From Anarhynchus alexandrinus (taxonomy: Eukaryota > Chordata > Aves > Charadriiformes > Charadriidae), in contig VUYV01000122.1 of NCBI GenBank assembly GCA_008711295.1, positions 1,199,264 to 1,263,263 of the forward strand: a stretch of 64,000 nt of DNA, written 5' to 3'. Shown piece by piece: positions 24,701 to 37,584 of the stretch. Position 1 is the stretch's first letter. Each line of letters starts with the position of its first letter. The position numbers and the translations under genes were made by a program. The notes beneath the pieces are model-generated. The model had not been told where the DNA came from and ran no database searches. It saw only the letters and a list, made by a program, of their open reading frames with translations.

Positions 24701-27129
24701 TTCTTGAACTGGATCCATAGGGCAGAGTGTCTTTTCCAGATTTTTTAATAAACAGTTAAAAGCCATTATTGTAGGAGAAATTAATTGATTAATAACAGCA
24801 AAATTTCAAGAATTACGTGAGATCTTTTGCACACAGATCACATTACCAAGGACCTAGAACCTTAGACGAAAGTCAATGAAGAACATGAACAGCCTACTCT
24901 GTTTCCCGCTTCATTTGCAGATGCTTTTACTGATGGCTTGTTTATTCTGCTGATAACTTCCTTTGGCCAGGAAAAGGTGTTGTGGGGTTGGGGCTGGTAG
25001 ATTTCAGACGACATACTTTTAGATCAATTTATGTTTCTTTTTCTTCTTTTTTTTTTTTTTTTTCCCCTCTGCCATACACATATGGGGCACAGGGAGAATT
25101 CAACGCTTTATCCTCCTGACAAGTCTGACTAATGCTGTTCAAAAACTATACCGCAAGATCCATGTGTCCAGTTGGAAAGTCTTCTGTACTAAATCTGGTC
25201 AGAGAAGGCTTATAAGAGCTTATATATTACAGATAAAATATGACTTGACATAACCTTCAAGTTGCTGCCATGCCAAAGCCAAAAAAAAAAAAGGGCTGAA
25301 GTCATTTTTGCAGACTTAGTTTTGGAATAGAAAAACTCATTGTGAAAGGTATCAAAAAAAAGAACAAAACAGTAAGCAGATTTTCTAAGCCTAAAATCCC
25401 GGGGCATTTTCACATCAAACTGATTAAGGGGATCACAAAAATATCCATGCATAAAGACTACTTGCAAGATGGCTGCCTCACTAGACAACAACATACAGTC
25501 AACAAAATATACGATGAATTTAAAACAATTACTCTGGCCATACTACTGAGGCTTGAAGTACACTCAGTCAGTAGCCGAACTCACAACAGCCGAGGTACAT
25601 GACCCAGCAAGCATAAGAATAGCACAGCTGATCTCATATTCTGTAGCTGCTGTTGGGTATGCAGATCTTTAAATTATGTGTCCATTAATTGACACGCTGT
25701 CTAGTGAACTACTTCATTAGATTTCCCAGTGAAGCAAGTGTTTATTAGCTTACCCTTCTATTTTAATGTTACTGCACAAGGTATGATGATTTGATAAGTA
25801 GTCTTAAGAATTTCAGACATATTAGAATTTTATTAAATTAACGATTTGTCTAAGATATTTCAACAGTTCTAGACTGGCAGATAAGTTTTATTCAAGTGGG
25901 TTTGGGTTTTTTCTTGCTTTTTTTTTTGGGGGGGGGAGGGGGAATGGAACCCATAACAGGACTAAAAGTTGACCAGAACATTGAGGTGAAAGTGCCTAGA
26001 CATTCTCCTTTACTGATTTACCCCCCAAAAAAATCAAAATTCAGAGAAGCTAGGTTTTATTAGAATATAAACCAGGACAGTTAAGTTTTTACCCAGAGAA
26101 TATGCCAACAACTGGATTATCAGTTTTAGTTGATTCTGTGCCTTCCTGGCTTGTAACAAAACTGACCCCAGGGCCTTCCTGTCCCTGAGAAGCTTTTTCT
26201 TCCCATGCCGGAAAGGTCTAGCTAACTTTTTACTCTCTGTTCATATGGGCAGTCTGCAATTGTTTGCAAGCACACTGCATGCTCCAGATCCCTTTGGCTA
26301 CTTTCCCCTCTTCTTTTCTGTCTACCCACCCTGCATTTAGGGGGCGCCTCTTCATCCCCACATTTAACTGTTCTTCACAGGAAGAAAGCAACTCTTCAAG
26401 GCATTTTTATGTTGTTTTTCCCTTCTTAAAACAATACAGCTTGCAACCTGAGAATAAATAAATGAAATGCATGCTCCGAGTTATAAGCTGGCAACTCGGT
26501 CCAACCTGAAACATGAACAGGACTCCATGTGTCACATTATCAGAAGACTTTCTTATGTGGGGAAAAAAACAAAACAGAAATGTGAATCTAGGTCTTTGGA
26601 GTGAGTTTCTAAAAAACTGTAATGTTAAATATACTGGAACAGGTCTCTCATTTCCTCAATCACTATCAGTGGAAAGCTTCTAAAATTCCTGGATTTAAAA
26701 ATCCATCTTGTGAATACCTAGCCAACAAAGAGAAAATTGCTAATTTATAAGAGGCAGTTTCCCTTTTACCACCTTTTTGTCTAAGTAAGGGCTACAGACA
26801 AGGATATGTAAGCATGTGCCTGAAAGATTACACTAAGGACCTAGCAAAGCACAAGCCTGGAGTCATCCAAAAAAGCCCTCTGGACCCAACAAAAAAGAAC
26901 AAACTGCCTGCAGCAGGGCAGCACATCATCTCTGTGGTGCTTTGACAAGAAGCAAGTAGACACAGAGAAAGCCTAGACATTCACAGCCCCTGTGACTGTG
27001 AAGTCCAAGGGAATAGCTCAAGCATATATATTATATTAGGTTTGATATGTACTGCCTTGCACACGTTTTTCATTTAAATCATTATACTTCAATGTGACTG
27101 ACCATTCAAATACCAACACCTTTATCAAG
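21750..27129. other. Unique AT-rich non-coding sequence
   Basis: No recognised gene or transposon. Homopolymers include A14 at about 23647-23660, T runs at about 25040-25064, and a T8/G9 junction followed by AGGGGG at about 25920-25942. Small exon-like pieces of 26 and 31 nt on the minus strand near 22572-22734 are too short to credit. Confidence 0.55.
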
Positions 27130-27243
27130 ACAGAAGAAAACATTCAGCATCAGCAGCTAAACAAGGCTATCAGAACTACCACAAAAGAAATTGGCCCGGG
27201 GTCACACCTATGCATGAGAGAACAGGATTCCATGCTTAGGCAG
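27130..27243 (+). CDS. Candidate internal coding exon (unidentified)
   Basis: What is seen: a 114-nt plus-strand segment (38 codons) sits between a fair 3' splice site (ACCTTTATCAAG) and a strong 5' splice site (AGGCAG|GTAAGA). Only one of the three frames is open across it, phase 0 in and phase 0 out. The peptide starts TEENIQHQQLNKAIRTTTKE and is polar, unlike the Leu/Phe/Lys-biased shadows elsewhere. The same frame extends upstream to an ATG at about 27094 and on to a stop at 27279, so a small intronless ORF of 61 codons is an alternative. No family was recognised and no linked exon is visible. What is inferred: possibly one exon of a plus-strand transcript, or chance. Confidence 0.18.
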
Positions 27244-27463
27244 GTAAGACTTCAAAAATTAAGACTCATAAAGGCATGACTTACACAAACCAGAGAGCCA
27301 GTGGTGAAGTGTATTACATCCCTGTGGCAGTTACAGGACATTGTTCAGAATACAGTTAGTGTAGCAAACTAAAAACAATCACTCTACAATTAGAATATTC
27401 AAATATCAATTGCGAGTCACAAACTGCATGCAAGTCGTGCTGAGGAACACGCTAAGATAGCAT

Positions 27464-27547
27464 AAAGAGATATCATATACAGATCTGCATCTTTCTATAT
27501 AATCTAAAGAGATATCATATACAGATCTGCATCTTTCTATATAATCT
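27464..27547. repeat. 42-bp perfect tandem duplication
   Basis: Two identical adjacent copies of a 42-bp unit (start AAAGAGATATCATATACAGA) occupy 27464-27505 and 27506-27547. Perfect identity in non-coding DNA suggests a recent event, or an assembly artefact. Confidence 0.95.
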
Positions 27548-27556
27548 CCACACATG

Positions 27557-27584
27557 AAAGTATACTTTATACAAAGTATACTTT
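27557..27584. repeat. Paired 12-bp palindromes AAAGTATACTTT
   Basis: The self-complementary word AAAGTATACTTT occurs at 27557-27568 and again at 27573-27584, separated by ATAC. The two copies can pair with each other or fold individually. They sit just right of the 42-bp duplication, so local instability is plausible. Confidence 0.9.
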
Positions 27585-30500
27585 ATTTTTTCCAATAGCA
27601 CATATGATCACGTCCCAGCTTATGATATCCTATGATATGATCACTGCTTTTGCATCTTTAGATGTCAGGATGTTACTTTTTGTACTAAGTATCAGTTTTG
27701 CTGATTTTGAATTTGGGACATTTTCCCCAAAGCCATTTATAATATTTCCCCCCAAAAAAGTATCAGTCAAGAACTAAGAATCTACAATTTCAAGAAACAG
27801 AGTAATCTAAAACTATCTTGAGACTGCCAAGATGTGTGTATGTGTATATCTGAATATATATAAAACAAGAATGACAAGCTTCCATTCTGAAAAGTCTATG
27901 TAGATTTCAAAGACACAGAGAAAGAAATAATATTTTTTAAAATTGGAAAAGACAGTAACTTTCTCAACACAGGAGAGATGTCTCTAAATGAGGGTGGAAT
28001 CATGCTAGTGGAACAGCATGAAGTACTGTTAGTGTGAAAGTCATACTTGTTCTGTACTAAATTCATTGAAAATTCCTACAAATTTGAAAATTTGAATTGA
28101 AAATTCCCTGACACAATACACACACGCACACAATATAAAGAATCAACTGAATTACTAAGTGTCCAGAGTTTCATGAAAACTAGCATTGCTGCCAACTTTC
28201 AATAATCCCAAGCAACTCAACCATGAAATACATCAATAACTTAATCACTGCCTTTCCCATTCTCATTTCCTTTCACTACTTGAAAAGAGAACTCTTAGAA
28301 GTAGATGCCATAGGGGAAGGGCCAGCTTTAGGCCAAATGGTTCTTAATCACAGAATACCAAAAAAAAATTAATTGAAGTGGACCAACAGGAATTCATTGC
28401 CCTTTAATGGTCAAGCCATTTTAGGTTAAGTACAAAAACATGGATTTAAAAAGTAAATTTTATTCCCAGTTTTGAAAATTTTTCTGTTTAATATTTCTCT
28501 AAGCTATGAAGATATTCCATGACTCCTAAAGCTAATAATCAAACATATGGTTTTCCTTCTACGACTGATGAAATCTGTGCTGAAAGTAGTAAATATTTTA
28601 CACAGAAAATAACTGCTGAAATTAAGCCATATAAATATTCTGGGGTTTTAATTCAATGGTATTAGAGGAAAACAAAAGAAATGGAATCAAAGACATTCAG
28701 AAAGTTACTTTCCCATATATTTGGTGAATTTTACATTTCTGCTTTTGTCTGCCTAAATACATTTCCCTATTTTACTTTAAATTGGACTTATAGTGGAACT
28801 GGTTGGTTCTACTTCTTCAGAGGGTTTTCTGTGTTTAGAGTTATATGTCTGAAGGTCTGAACTGAGATATTCTTCTTTACTATTTACAGAAAGATAGGAA
28901 CTGTAGAAATACCATGTCCTTAAAAAGTTTCCTCAACAATTTCAAGTTTGAAAGTTATTTTCCTCATCCAAAGAGGTGAGCAGAGCTTTTTTTTCCTTCA
29001 AAATATTCCAGATATAGATCTCATCTTGTCTACAGCTCCATAGATTACTGAAATTACTTTTAACTATGTTAAAGACAGTGTGTAGGAATTGCAACAGACC
29101 TCAACTACTGCTGCACACACCTTCTATGCAACTGTGCTTTTCATACAAAGTATTTACCATGTTTAAAAGTTAAACTCCGTGAATATCATTATCACAAAGT
29201 CTTTATGCCATTTTGTACACAGTCATTTAATATATTTCCAGTTTGGTAACTACAACATGTGAGAACAAGCTTCAGTAAACACATTTGTTTCCTTTAAATT
29301 AGAATTTTAACTACATTAACATACTGATTTGACAAAGACAATTCAACGGATTATTATGCCGAAAACTAAATTCATCAAGTCCTGAGTTTGGTTTGTTTTT
29401 TTTTTAATAAATATCAAGTTCTGTGATGAATCATTTAATCTACTGCATATGTATGTTTTATAAAGAATGGGAAAAAATGCTACATATTGTAAACTTCAGA
29501 TTCTTACAGAGGACCTTTAAGCCACAAGTATATGCCAGCATTACTGACAGCATAAAAGTGAAAAGATATAATATGCAATTTTAACATGCAAATTAACATC
29601 TGAAAGTTTATAAATGAAATCTGACAATAGATTTCACTTTAAATCATGACATGCTATAAACTATTTCCTTAGGACAGTTAAGGAAAAAGCTGAACTGGAG
29701 TCTTATCAAATAACTTTTCTGTTATTTTCCTATTAAATTACACAAATATTTCTATCTTAAAACAAGGACAACACTTTTAATAATTCTGTAATGAGTCTGA
29801 AAAAAGATCATAAAAAAAAGAATTTGTCTTTTGTATTACAGATGAATTGCTTAAAATCCATATTTGTGAAAGACCTCCCGAAATATTTTAAATAGTGGGG
29901 TTTGATTGTGTGGGGATTTAGGGTTTTTTTGTTTCCTTTTTCAAAAAAAAAATAATCCTTAAAATAACCTCATTTCAAGATTCTTCTTGCTACTTCTTTC
30001 CTATTCATGCTGCTGGAAAAGAATCCCACTTCCTTTTATAAACAACCACTGGTTTGGTTCATGGGGTTTTGTGTTGCTTTTTTTTTTAAATTTACTAATA
30101 AAATAATTTAGACTCCTGCACAGGAATGACAAGTGCAATTTACCTAGACCTGATCTAAAGAGGCTGAAGAGATTTATTTAATCATCATATAAAGCACTAG
30201 TTAAGTGACACAGAAGCCAGTTCATAAACAAATGCAAACTATACTTCTCCAAAAACGTAAAGAGGTCTCAACTGTAGTTTATGCAGCTTTGAATTCAAAT
30301 ACTCTTTTAAATTTTTTTATCTAAGAGAAGAATTCTGAAAATTTTAAACTAGCCAGATGTCATATTTGTTGACATTTCAAAACAGAACACTGAAATCCTG
30401 CAAAATAATTAAAATCCTTAAAAGGATTCAATAGGATTTTCTCATCTTTTTCCCAGCTAGCGAAAATATGTATTCTTCTGTCTGATAAGACTAATGAGAA

Positions 30501-33500
30501 AGCTGTGTCTGGGCAAAGATCTGAAGCTGAAAACTTTTAGTATATTATATATTTGTGCCACAATCCATCATTAAAATATTATGAATTACAAGATTATTTG
30601 TGCTAACATCATTTGTAATTTATAAGACTTAGCAGTCAAGACTCTTCCATTAAACTAAAATCTACAGCATGATTTCGGATGTAAGTTTTATGGGAAAATT
30701 TCCTTTCTTAATTTTCTTTCCAGTTTATTTTAAAAACATTGGTGTTGATAGATTTGGAAGCAATTGACTCACGACGTGTAATTAATTTCATGGTTGGACT
30801 CAAAATGTTATAGAAGCAAAATCCATTAATAGGTTGGGAAAATCATATTATGCCATGTATGTACCTGATAACCTAGAACATTAACACACAACTCCAAGGA
30901 GTCCAACAGGAAGTGCACAGATACACACCACTGTAAAGATGACAGTTTAGCAGCACTGAATTACAATGGACACTTTTGGACACGTTGTAGTAGTTCCATT
31001 AATATAATGTTAATAATAATGATAAAGCAAACCCATATACGTTTCACCAAATATTTGCCTTAAAAGACATTTTCTTCTTTTTTTTTTTTTGTTACTTTAA
31101 AAGCTTACCAACTTCTGAGATGGGAAAAAAATAATATTTTTAACAAAAGAACTATATTATTTTAAAATCATTATCATGGTTCCTACCTGAAATGTTGACA
31201 ATAATAATGATGAATGAAAGTCAAAAGTTCCACAGTGTTTATTTTTGAAAAATATGCTATTCTTCACCTTCGTTGAAGAAAAAAATTTCAATATAAAAAT
31301 AGTTCTACATTATGGAAAACTTTTCTATTTAACGATGCTAACTACATGCCACAATTCTGGAAAACTCCTGACTTGAATCAAGATTATAGTTTGGCACCTG
31401 GAATGCCAACAGCAGTGAAGCAATGAGTAAAAGTAAATGAGAATAACTGAAACTCCTCTATAGCGATAGCTCTGCAAATATTGCAAATACATGGTTCTGG
31501 TTGATGTAGACACTCTCTTCTCTGAGACAATGATTTGTTAGAAAAAGAATGACAATGTACCATTACTTGTCAGGGTGCATTTCTGTAGAGAAGATGACTA
31601 CAGAAGAGAGTCTTGCGAACGACAAGAGAGAGGTAGAAATTACTAAAAGAAACATTACATTTCATCTTCCCCACACTCCCAAATGTCTCAAACTCCAAGT
31701 TCTTTCTCTCTTCCTCATTAATCCCTTCACCATTCCCCAAAGCCTCCTCCTGCGCAAGTGTCTATCCCTCAAAGTGCCTTCCTCACCTACTTCCCCTAGA
31801 GTATCACACTTCTAAACCCCTCTCCATACATCTCTCCAACTTCCCAAGCAACCCTCTCACTCATATTACTTCTGAATTCACTGAAACTCCACCCCTCTCT
31901 CTAAAGGAGAAGCACCCAGAACACCCAAATTGAAGACCGCTTCACCTCTTCAGTTTGTCCAGAAATGAAGTGAAAGACGTATTTTGAGACAGCATCCAAA
32001 CCTGACCTGAGACACCCTGCACAATGACAGCTGAAAGAGGTCAATGGCTGAGGTAAGAAAAACAGAGCTTGGTAGCTCAGAAGTCTCCACTACCAAATAC
32101 ATATTCTTTCCGAGGGAGATGAGTTATGAAGAACTGTTTCCAGAACTCCCCTGGAATGTTTTGTATCATGAACAGTGATGGCGACTGTGAGAAGAGAAAA
32201 AAAACCCAAACCTGCCTTCCAGGATCCCTTTATTCATTCCGTATTTAAATCTGGTTTTCATAATGTATTACATGAGTAGTTTTACCACACTAATTTATTC
32301 AGGTCCACCTGATTAACAGTCAAAGAGATACTGAGCAGTGCAACAAAAAGTATTTTCTGGAGTTTGGTTTCTGGGTTTTGTGAGGCTTTTTTTAGTTTGT
32401 CTTGTGGTTTGGGTTTTTTTGTAAAGAAGTTGGTATTATCTGAATTGTCTTAATTACCCTTTGCAAACTAGGGGATATGTTCTTTAATTATTAGCTTGTT
32501 TACTGCCAAATTAAATACACTCTGTTCCACTGGCATTGCTATATACCCATTGATCTTGGACATAAAAAGAAGGTAATTGTAATTTCATAATATACTACTT
32601 GAAAATTTAGTAATAATTTACTGCTAGTATTTTGCATTTTATTTTCTTGAAAATTATACATAGCTAAAAGCATATGCATATATAATGAAAGCTACCTCAG
32701 TTTACAGCTTTTTTGTGAACAATTGGGAATATTCATTGGCTAGAAGACATTTTGGAGCAGTGCTTCTTTTGGAATCATATTATGACATAATATTTGACTG
32801 AATACTACAATTATGAACAAAACCCTACATACTGAACAAATGCTTTACAGTTTTCCACGTGAGTGACATGGCTATTTATGTGCTCTGTTCATTTTAATGA
32901 GTGATTCTGTCATGGAAAATAAAAATGTATTCACGGTTCAATAAATGAGCCTGTTGATTAACCAGACCTGACAGATTTTAACCTCTAATGTTTTAATCCT
33001 CCGCCACTATCAATGATGCAATTTCAACTAGGCTAAATATCTAAATTTGAAAGAGTAATTTTTGTTTACATCATCTGGAAAAAACATTTTACAGAATACC
33101 TTTTGCAAATTGCATCACATTAAAAATTTATATAACAAATTTGAAACCATGTATTCCACCTACTAGTTTATATAATTCAACTGAATTAATTTTATATTTT
33201 TATACAGGAATGCATTATACATTCTAATTAGCAGCTAAAAAAAATAATAAAAAAAATTAACCTGTCTTCAGGAATGCATAAACATTAAAAATACCTACAC
33301 AGTCTTATCAGTGACATGTGGCAATTTGCATGCATACCAAAAATGCATGCATATAAAAAATTCCTTCATGCTGATAAATCCTTTAGTTTTTTTCCCGACT
33401 TTCCAATTTTCAACTTAAAAGTCAGAAAAGAACAAGAAAACATTTGCCTATAGTCTACCACATCACATCTGTTACTGACAGTAAACATGCAAGCAATAGG

Positions 33501-35110
33501 ATTTTCATTATATTGGAAATACAAAATAAACCTAGTCATTATAAATACAGACTTATTTGTCCTATTAGAATATAGGCACCATCATAAGGACTGAGGATGA
33601 AACCTTAAGCCTCCTGAAACTGGGGAGAGCATTTACCACTTTGAAGACCTTGAAAATCAGTTAAATGTTCAAATCCTTTAATTTATTCCTTCCGCCATTC
33701 TAAAAGAACTTAGCTGTAAGGTTTATTTTACTCTTGTGAATTCTACCACGTTGCACAAGTTTCCTTCTACGATAAGGCAAGCTCATTTTAAGCATTTCTA
33801 GTGAAAAAGGTCTGGTATTTTATTTTCTTTTCAGAGAGAAAATAGAGTTTGGCCCTCTTACAGCTGCAAAAATTCAAAAAGTCATATTTCTATTTCTATT
33901 TTCTTACCATTATTATAGTAACCCAAGCTAACACCACAGATGCTACAACATTTGAAAAAGCCCCCCAACTACTTCTTTTTAATACTATACTTCTACCTAA
34001 AGAGCCTTACGCTGTTCCTGTTTTATTAAGCTCTCTCTTATCACTTAATAGGGCAAACATTATTCAGATTTTCATATTGATATTTTAGGGATTATAAACA
34101 TGTTCAGATTAACAAAATAAAAAAGAATATAAAGAACATGTACCTCCTTAAAGAAAAAAAGAAAAGCTATTTTTAATTATTCATGAAAGGTTTCTCAGGA
34201 TCTCTAGAAGCTATCTAAAAATATACGTAATTCAAAAATGAGTGATTACAGATACCTATGTTCCTTCAATACTCAGAGTTGCAACTCAGGAACGGAGCTT
34301 CTTTCTGCTGTGAGCTGCGTTCTGTACCAGCACAGAAAAACAATGTGTCTACACTGAAGGGCTCTCTATTGGTTTTTTCTTAGCACTTGAGATAGGTAAC
34401 TCAGTGCTTAGATAACCTTTCAGTTGAGAAAATATTTTGAAGAGCTGATTTCATGAATAGAAAGATGCAGAGTCAATTATGAAAAAGTAAGATTCATAGA
34501 GCAGTTAATCTTACTCTGCTTATTATATAAACCTTCAACTGCATATCAATCATCTAAACAGGTACAGAAACCAACCGCCACTTTTCACCAGACAAACTTA
34601 TTTTCTGAGGCAAACTTATTTCCAATGATTGTTTTCTCTGTTTACAAAATTAATTTTGCAATTTTTCTTTTTACCGCAGCACGTGTAAGAACTATAAAAC
34701 CTACTGGAGATCTATCTAGTACAAGAAAAACAACTGCTATTAAGGCTCATTAAGTAGTACTTGGAAGACTGACAGTCCTGCTCAGAAGTTTAACTGAATA
34801 ATGCTGTTTACATTAATCTCCATTAAATATTTTTTTTTACCTCAGAAATATTAAAAAAGACATAAAATTTGTTCATACAATTTGTTCATAAAGATACCCA
34901 TACTTGCAAGCAGTGTTCTTTTAAGTACTAATCAATTGAGTTTTTTATTTACAAAATCTGTATATTGATAGAAGGCTTACTTTTGAGGAAAGATGACAAA
35001 CTTCAACTTAAAGATCTGTATTTTTCTGACTTTGCAATTATAATGTAGTCATCCCTTCCTTGTCCTGGCAGAGTTCTGGTCTGCTCTCATGTCTGATTTT
35101 CTAAAATTGC
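27585..35110. other. AT-rich non-coding sequence, possible regulatory blocks
   Basis: No recognised gene or transposon over about 7.5 kb. The region from about 32430 to 33370 has long balanced AT-rich sequence with few simple repeats and many homeodomain- and POU-like words, including ATTTGCAT followed by repeated ATGCAT near 33320-33355. A strong plus-strand splice-like pair frames 31954-32052 but has stops in all frames (see findings). Confidence 0.5.
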
Positions 35111-35276
35111 CAGGAGAAGTTTAAGATGGATATTAGGAAAAATTTCTTCACTGAAAGGGTCGTCAAGCATTGGAAGAGACTGCCCAGGGAAGTGGTGGAG
35201 TTGCCATCCCTGGAGGTATTTAAAAGACAGGCAGACGGTGGTGCTTAGGGACATGGTTTAGTGGTGGACTTGGCTT
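35111..35276 (+). mobile_element. CR1 LINE fragment, both ends lost
   Basis: Plus-strand CR1 3'-UTR sequence is recognisable from GATGGATATTAGG through AATTTCTTCACTGAAAGGGT, ACTGCCCAGGGAAGTGG, CCATCCCTGGAGGTATTTAA and GGGACATGGTTTAGTGG. It breaks off in a T-run at about 35280 before the terminal part and the ATTCTATG octamers. About 165 bp remain. Loss of the 3' end is unusual for CR1 and implies a later deletion or insertion at that edge. Confidence 0.9.
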
Positions 35277-37584
35277 GACTTTTTTTTCCAAAGAAGAGAG
35301 ATGTCATTTATTCTAAGACAATGTTCTATTACATTTGAACATAATTATCTAGAAGACCTGAACTACAGCTTGTCTATACAAAACCCAAGGACTTGTAAAC
35401 ATTAACAGTACAATTTAAACCTCAAGTGTTCTGATATTTCTGATCGCCCTGGGTTTTTATACAGAATCTGGATCAAAAAAGCCCAAAGATTTCCTGTCTG
35501 ACAGCAACAATTTATTATGGGTCAGCATTCGAAAACAAATGAGTCATGTTGCCAAATACAGAACTTTTTATTTGTTTTTAAACATACTGGGGTACCTTTC
35601 AGTTATCTTTATATCACATCCTAATACGAACATGGAATAACAAGATATTACTAAACTAACAAATTAATAACAAAAAAGTGAATGCTTCTATACAAATGAT
35701 TTTGTAAAACATAAGGAAAACAATAAAGTAAAAAATTTGTTTCCTGATATACAGTTCATGAAAATTTTTAAAAAAATAAATCTATCTATCCACCAGATGC
35801 TTCATTTAATGACTTCTTTTCATTCAAGATAAGACCAATATATCCCCAATAGAAAAAAAGGGCCTGTAGTGGGGGACGGGAAAGACTGAATACTTGTAAG
35901 CAGTCTTCTTTCTATCTCAGAAACAACTTCATGTTATTATTTTGCCTTTTGTCTGAAAAACAAATGATGAAAATAATCTCATTTCTAATTAGTTTATTAC
36001 TAGCTAGTCATGGGATTTCGTTTACTTTTTTTTATTTACATGGACACTATAACCACAAATTTCTGGGATGTAGGAAGGAAGGAGAAAGTTTCATCACAAG
36101 ATTCTTTTCTTTCCTTTCCTCTTCTCAACATGACAGCCCTTTCCAGAGCAGCTCAAAGTTCTCTTTTCCTGACTTCTTAGCATTTGTATTTGTTTTCAGT
36201 AAAAATGCATATCAAGAAGGCTTTCTGAGTTATCTGAAAAGAAGGGAAGCCATTCACTCAGCTATGAAACCATAAAAAAGTTCTGTTCAAGCAGGGTAAG
36301 AAGAAAGCAAGCTTCAGTACATACTGACAGCTACACTACTACAGTCTTGGGAGAAGCCTGAAGACTGAGCTTTTGACTTGGAATTTAACAAGTAAGTTTT
36401 CTTTGGATTACTTGATTTTCCTACATAGAAAATTCAAGCACCACAGTTCTACAAAAACTGCACATATATAATAATCGTAAGGTTTTGCTCTTGAATAGTT
36501 TCCAATCTATACTAAGAGGCCAAAGTATGGGTGAAGTGGGAATTTACAGAAACAGTTATTCTTCTTAAGTAGCTCATTTTCCTCTACAAGGAACATACCA
36601 CCAGCTGAAAACCAATCTCCACATACTCAGTAATGCCTCTATGACGGCCAAAGAACAAATAAATTAAAAGTACATTGTGGGGTTGTTTTTTTTTATGGCA
36701 GGGGCTCTGAATTATCCCCATTTCCAACAACCTGCAGATTAGGTACTTTGAGTTACACATAGGTAATTGGTATGAATGGTCATTCAGTAGATGTGTCTGG
36801 TAATTTGTGTAATAGCTTTCACGGGCAACTGTAGTATTGTGAATCCATGCAGTTCACAGTAATTGTCTGATTTGTGAATAGGCACGTCCTTTTTATTTTA
36901 AGCCAGTTTCCTGAGATTTTTTTTTTTATAGTCAAGTTACTGTTTTGTGAATAACATTTCTTTGTTCCTCTTTCCACATTTTTCATAGTTGTATACTACC
37001 GTGTTACAACCTTCTCAGTTGTCTCTCTTTCAGGTCATAGTGCACTACAGTATATGTCATCTCACCTCAACTAGAAATCTTTCCAAAATTATCATCTTTG
37101 TCATCCTGCTGTGTAAATTCCTTATTTTTAATTTACAACTTTTCAAGATAGTGTGGCTCATGAACTTCAAACTACATACTGATCTTTTCTCTCTTGTTCT
37201 TGATTCCACTTCCCTTCTGAAAGTCAATAATAGTAGCTAAACTCTAGGTTGACTTTTCCAGTTGACTACCCATAATGTCTCCAAGAGGGTTGTTATGGGT
37301 TTTTTTTCCCCCCAAGTAATAATAGTGGCTAATTTAGAGACTGTCATTACTACAGTAGTGGATTATTGAGCTTATTTTTGACATCAATATTACTTTTTAA
37401 ACTTGAATCTCAGGAACCCTCTAAGTAGAGACCATATTCAGTTAACTAGACAGCACAGATCATAGGTACAATTGACAGCCTCTCACCGTCTATAAATCAT
37501 TGCTATCTGAGACATGTTTGGTAGTTATTCTAAGTTACTGTAAATTAAATAAATTTCCAGGAACTACCTGTCCACATCACAGGA
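35277..37584. other. AT-rich non-coding sequence
   Basis: No recognised transposon. The segment from 36200 follows a strong 3' splice-like site and is listed separately as an exon candidate. The other frames in the interval are short. Confidence 0.5.
36200..36275 (+). CDS. Candidate terminal coding segment (unidentified)
   Basis: A very good 3' splice site (TTTGTATTTGTTTTCAG) precedes a short open frame entering in phase 2 and reading NAYQEGFLSYLKRREAIHSA before a stop three codons later. The other two frames close quickly. Downstream is a strong 5' splice-like site (AGCAGG|GTAAGA, at about 36290), beyond the stop. The whole upstream frame (35931-36275, 114 codons) is also open but its N-terminal part is low-complexity Leu/Phe/Ser. 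It could be the last coding bases of a transcript or chance. No homologue was recognised. Confidence 0.12.

Noticed and set aside
36599..36640. 40-nt minus-strand exon-like segment after a good pyrimidine tract
   Set aside because: Two frames are open in so short a piece and no partner exon fits.
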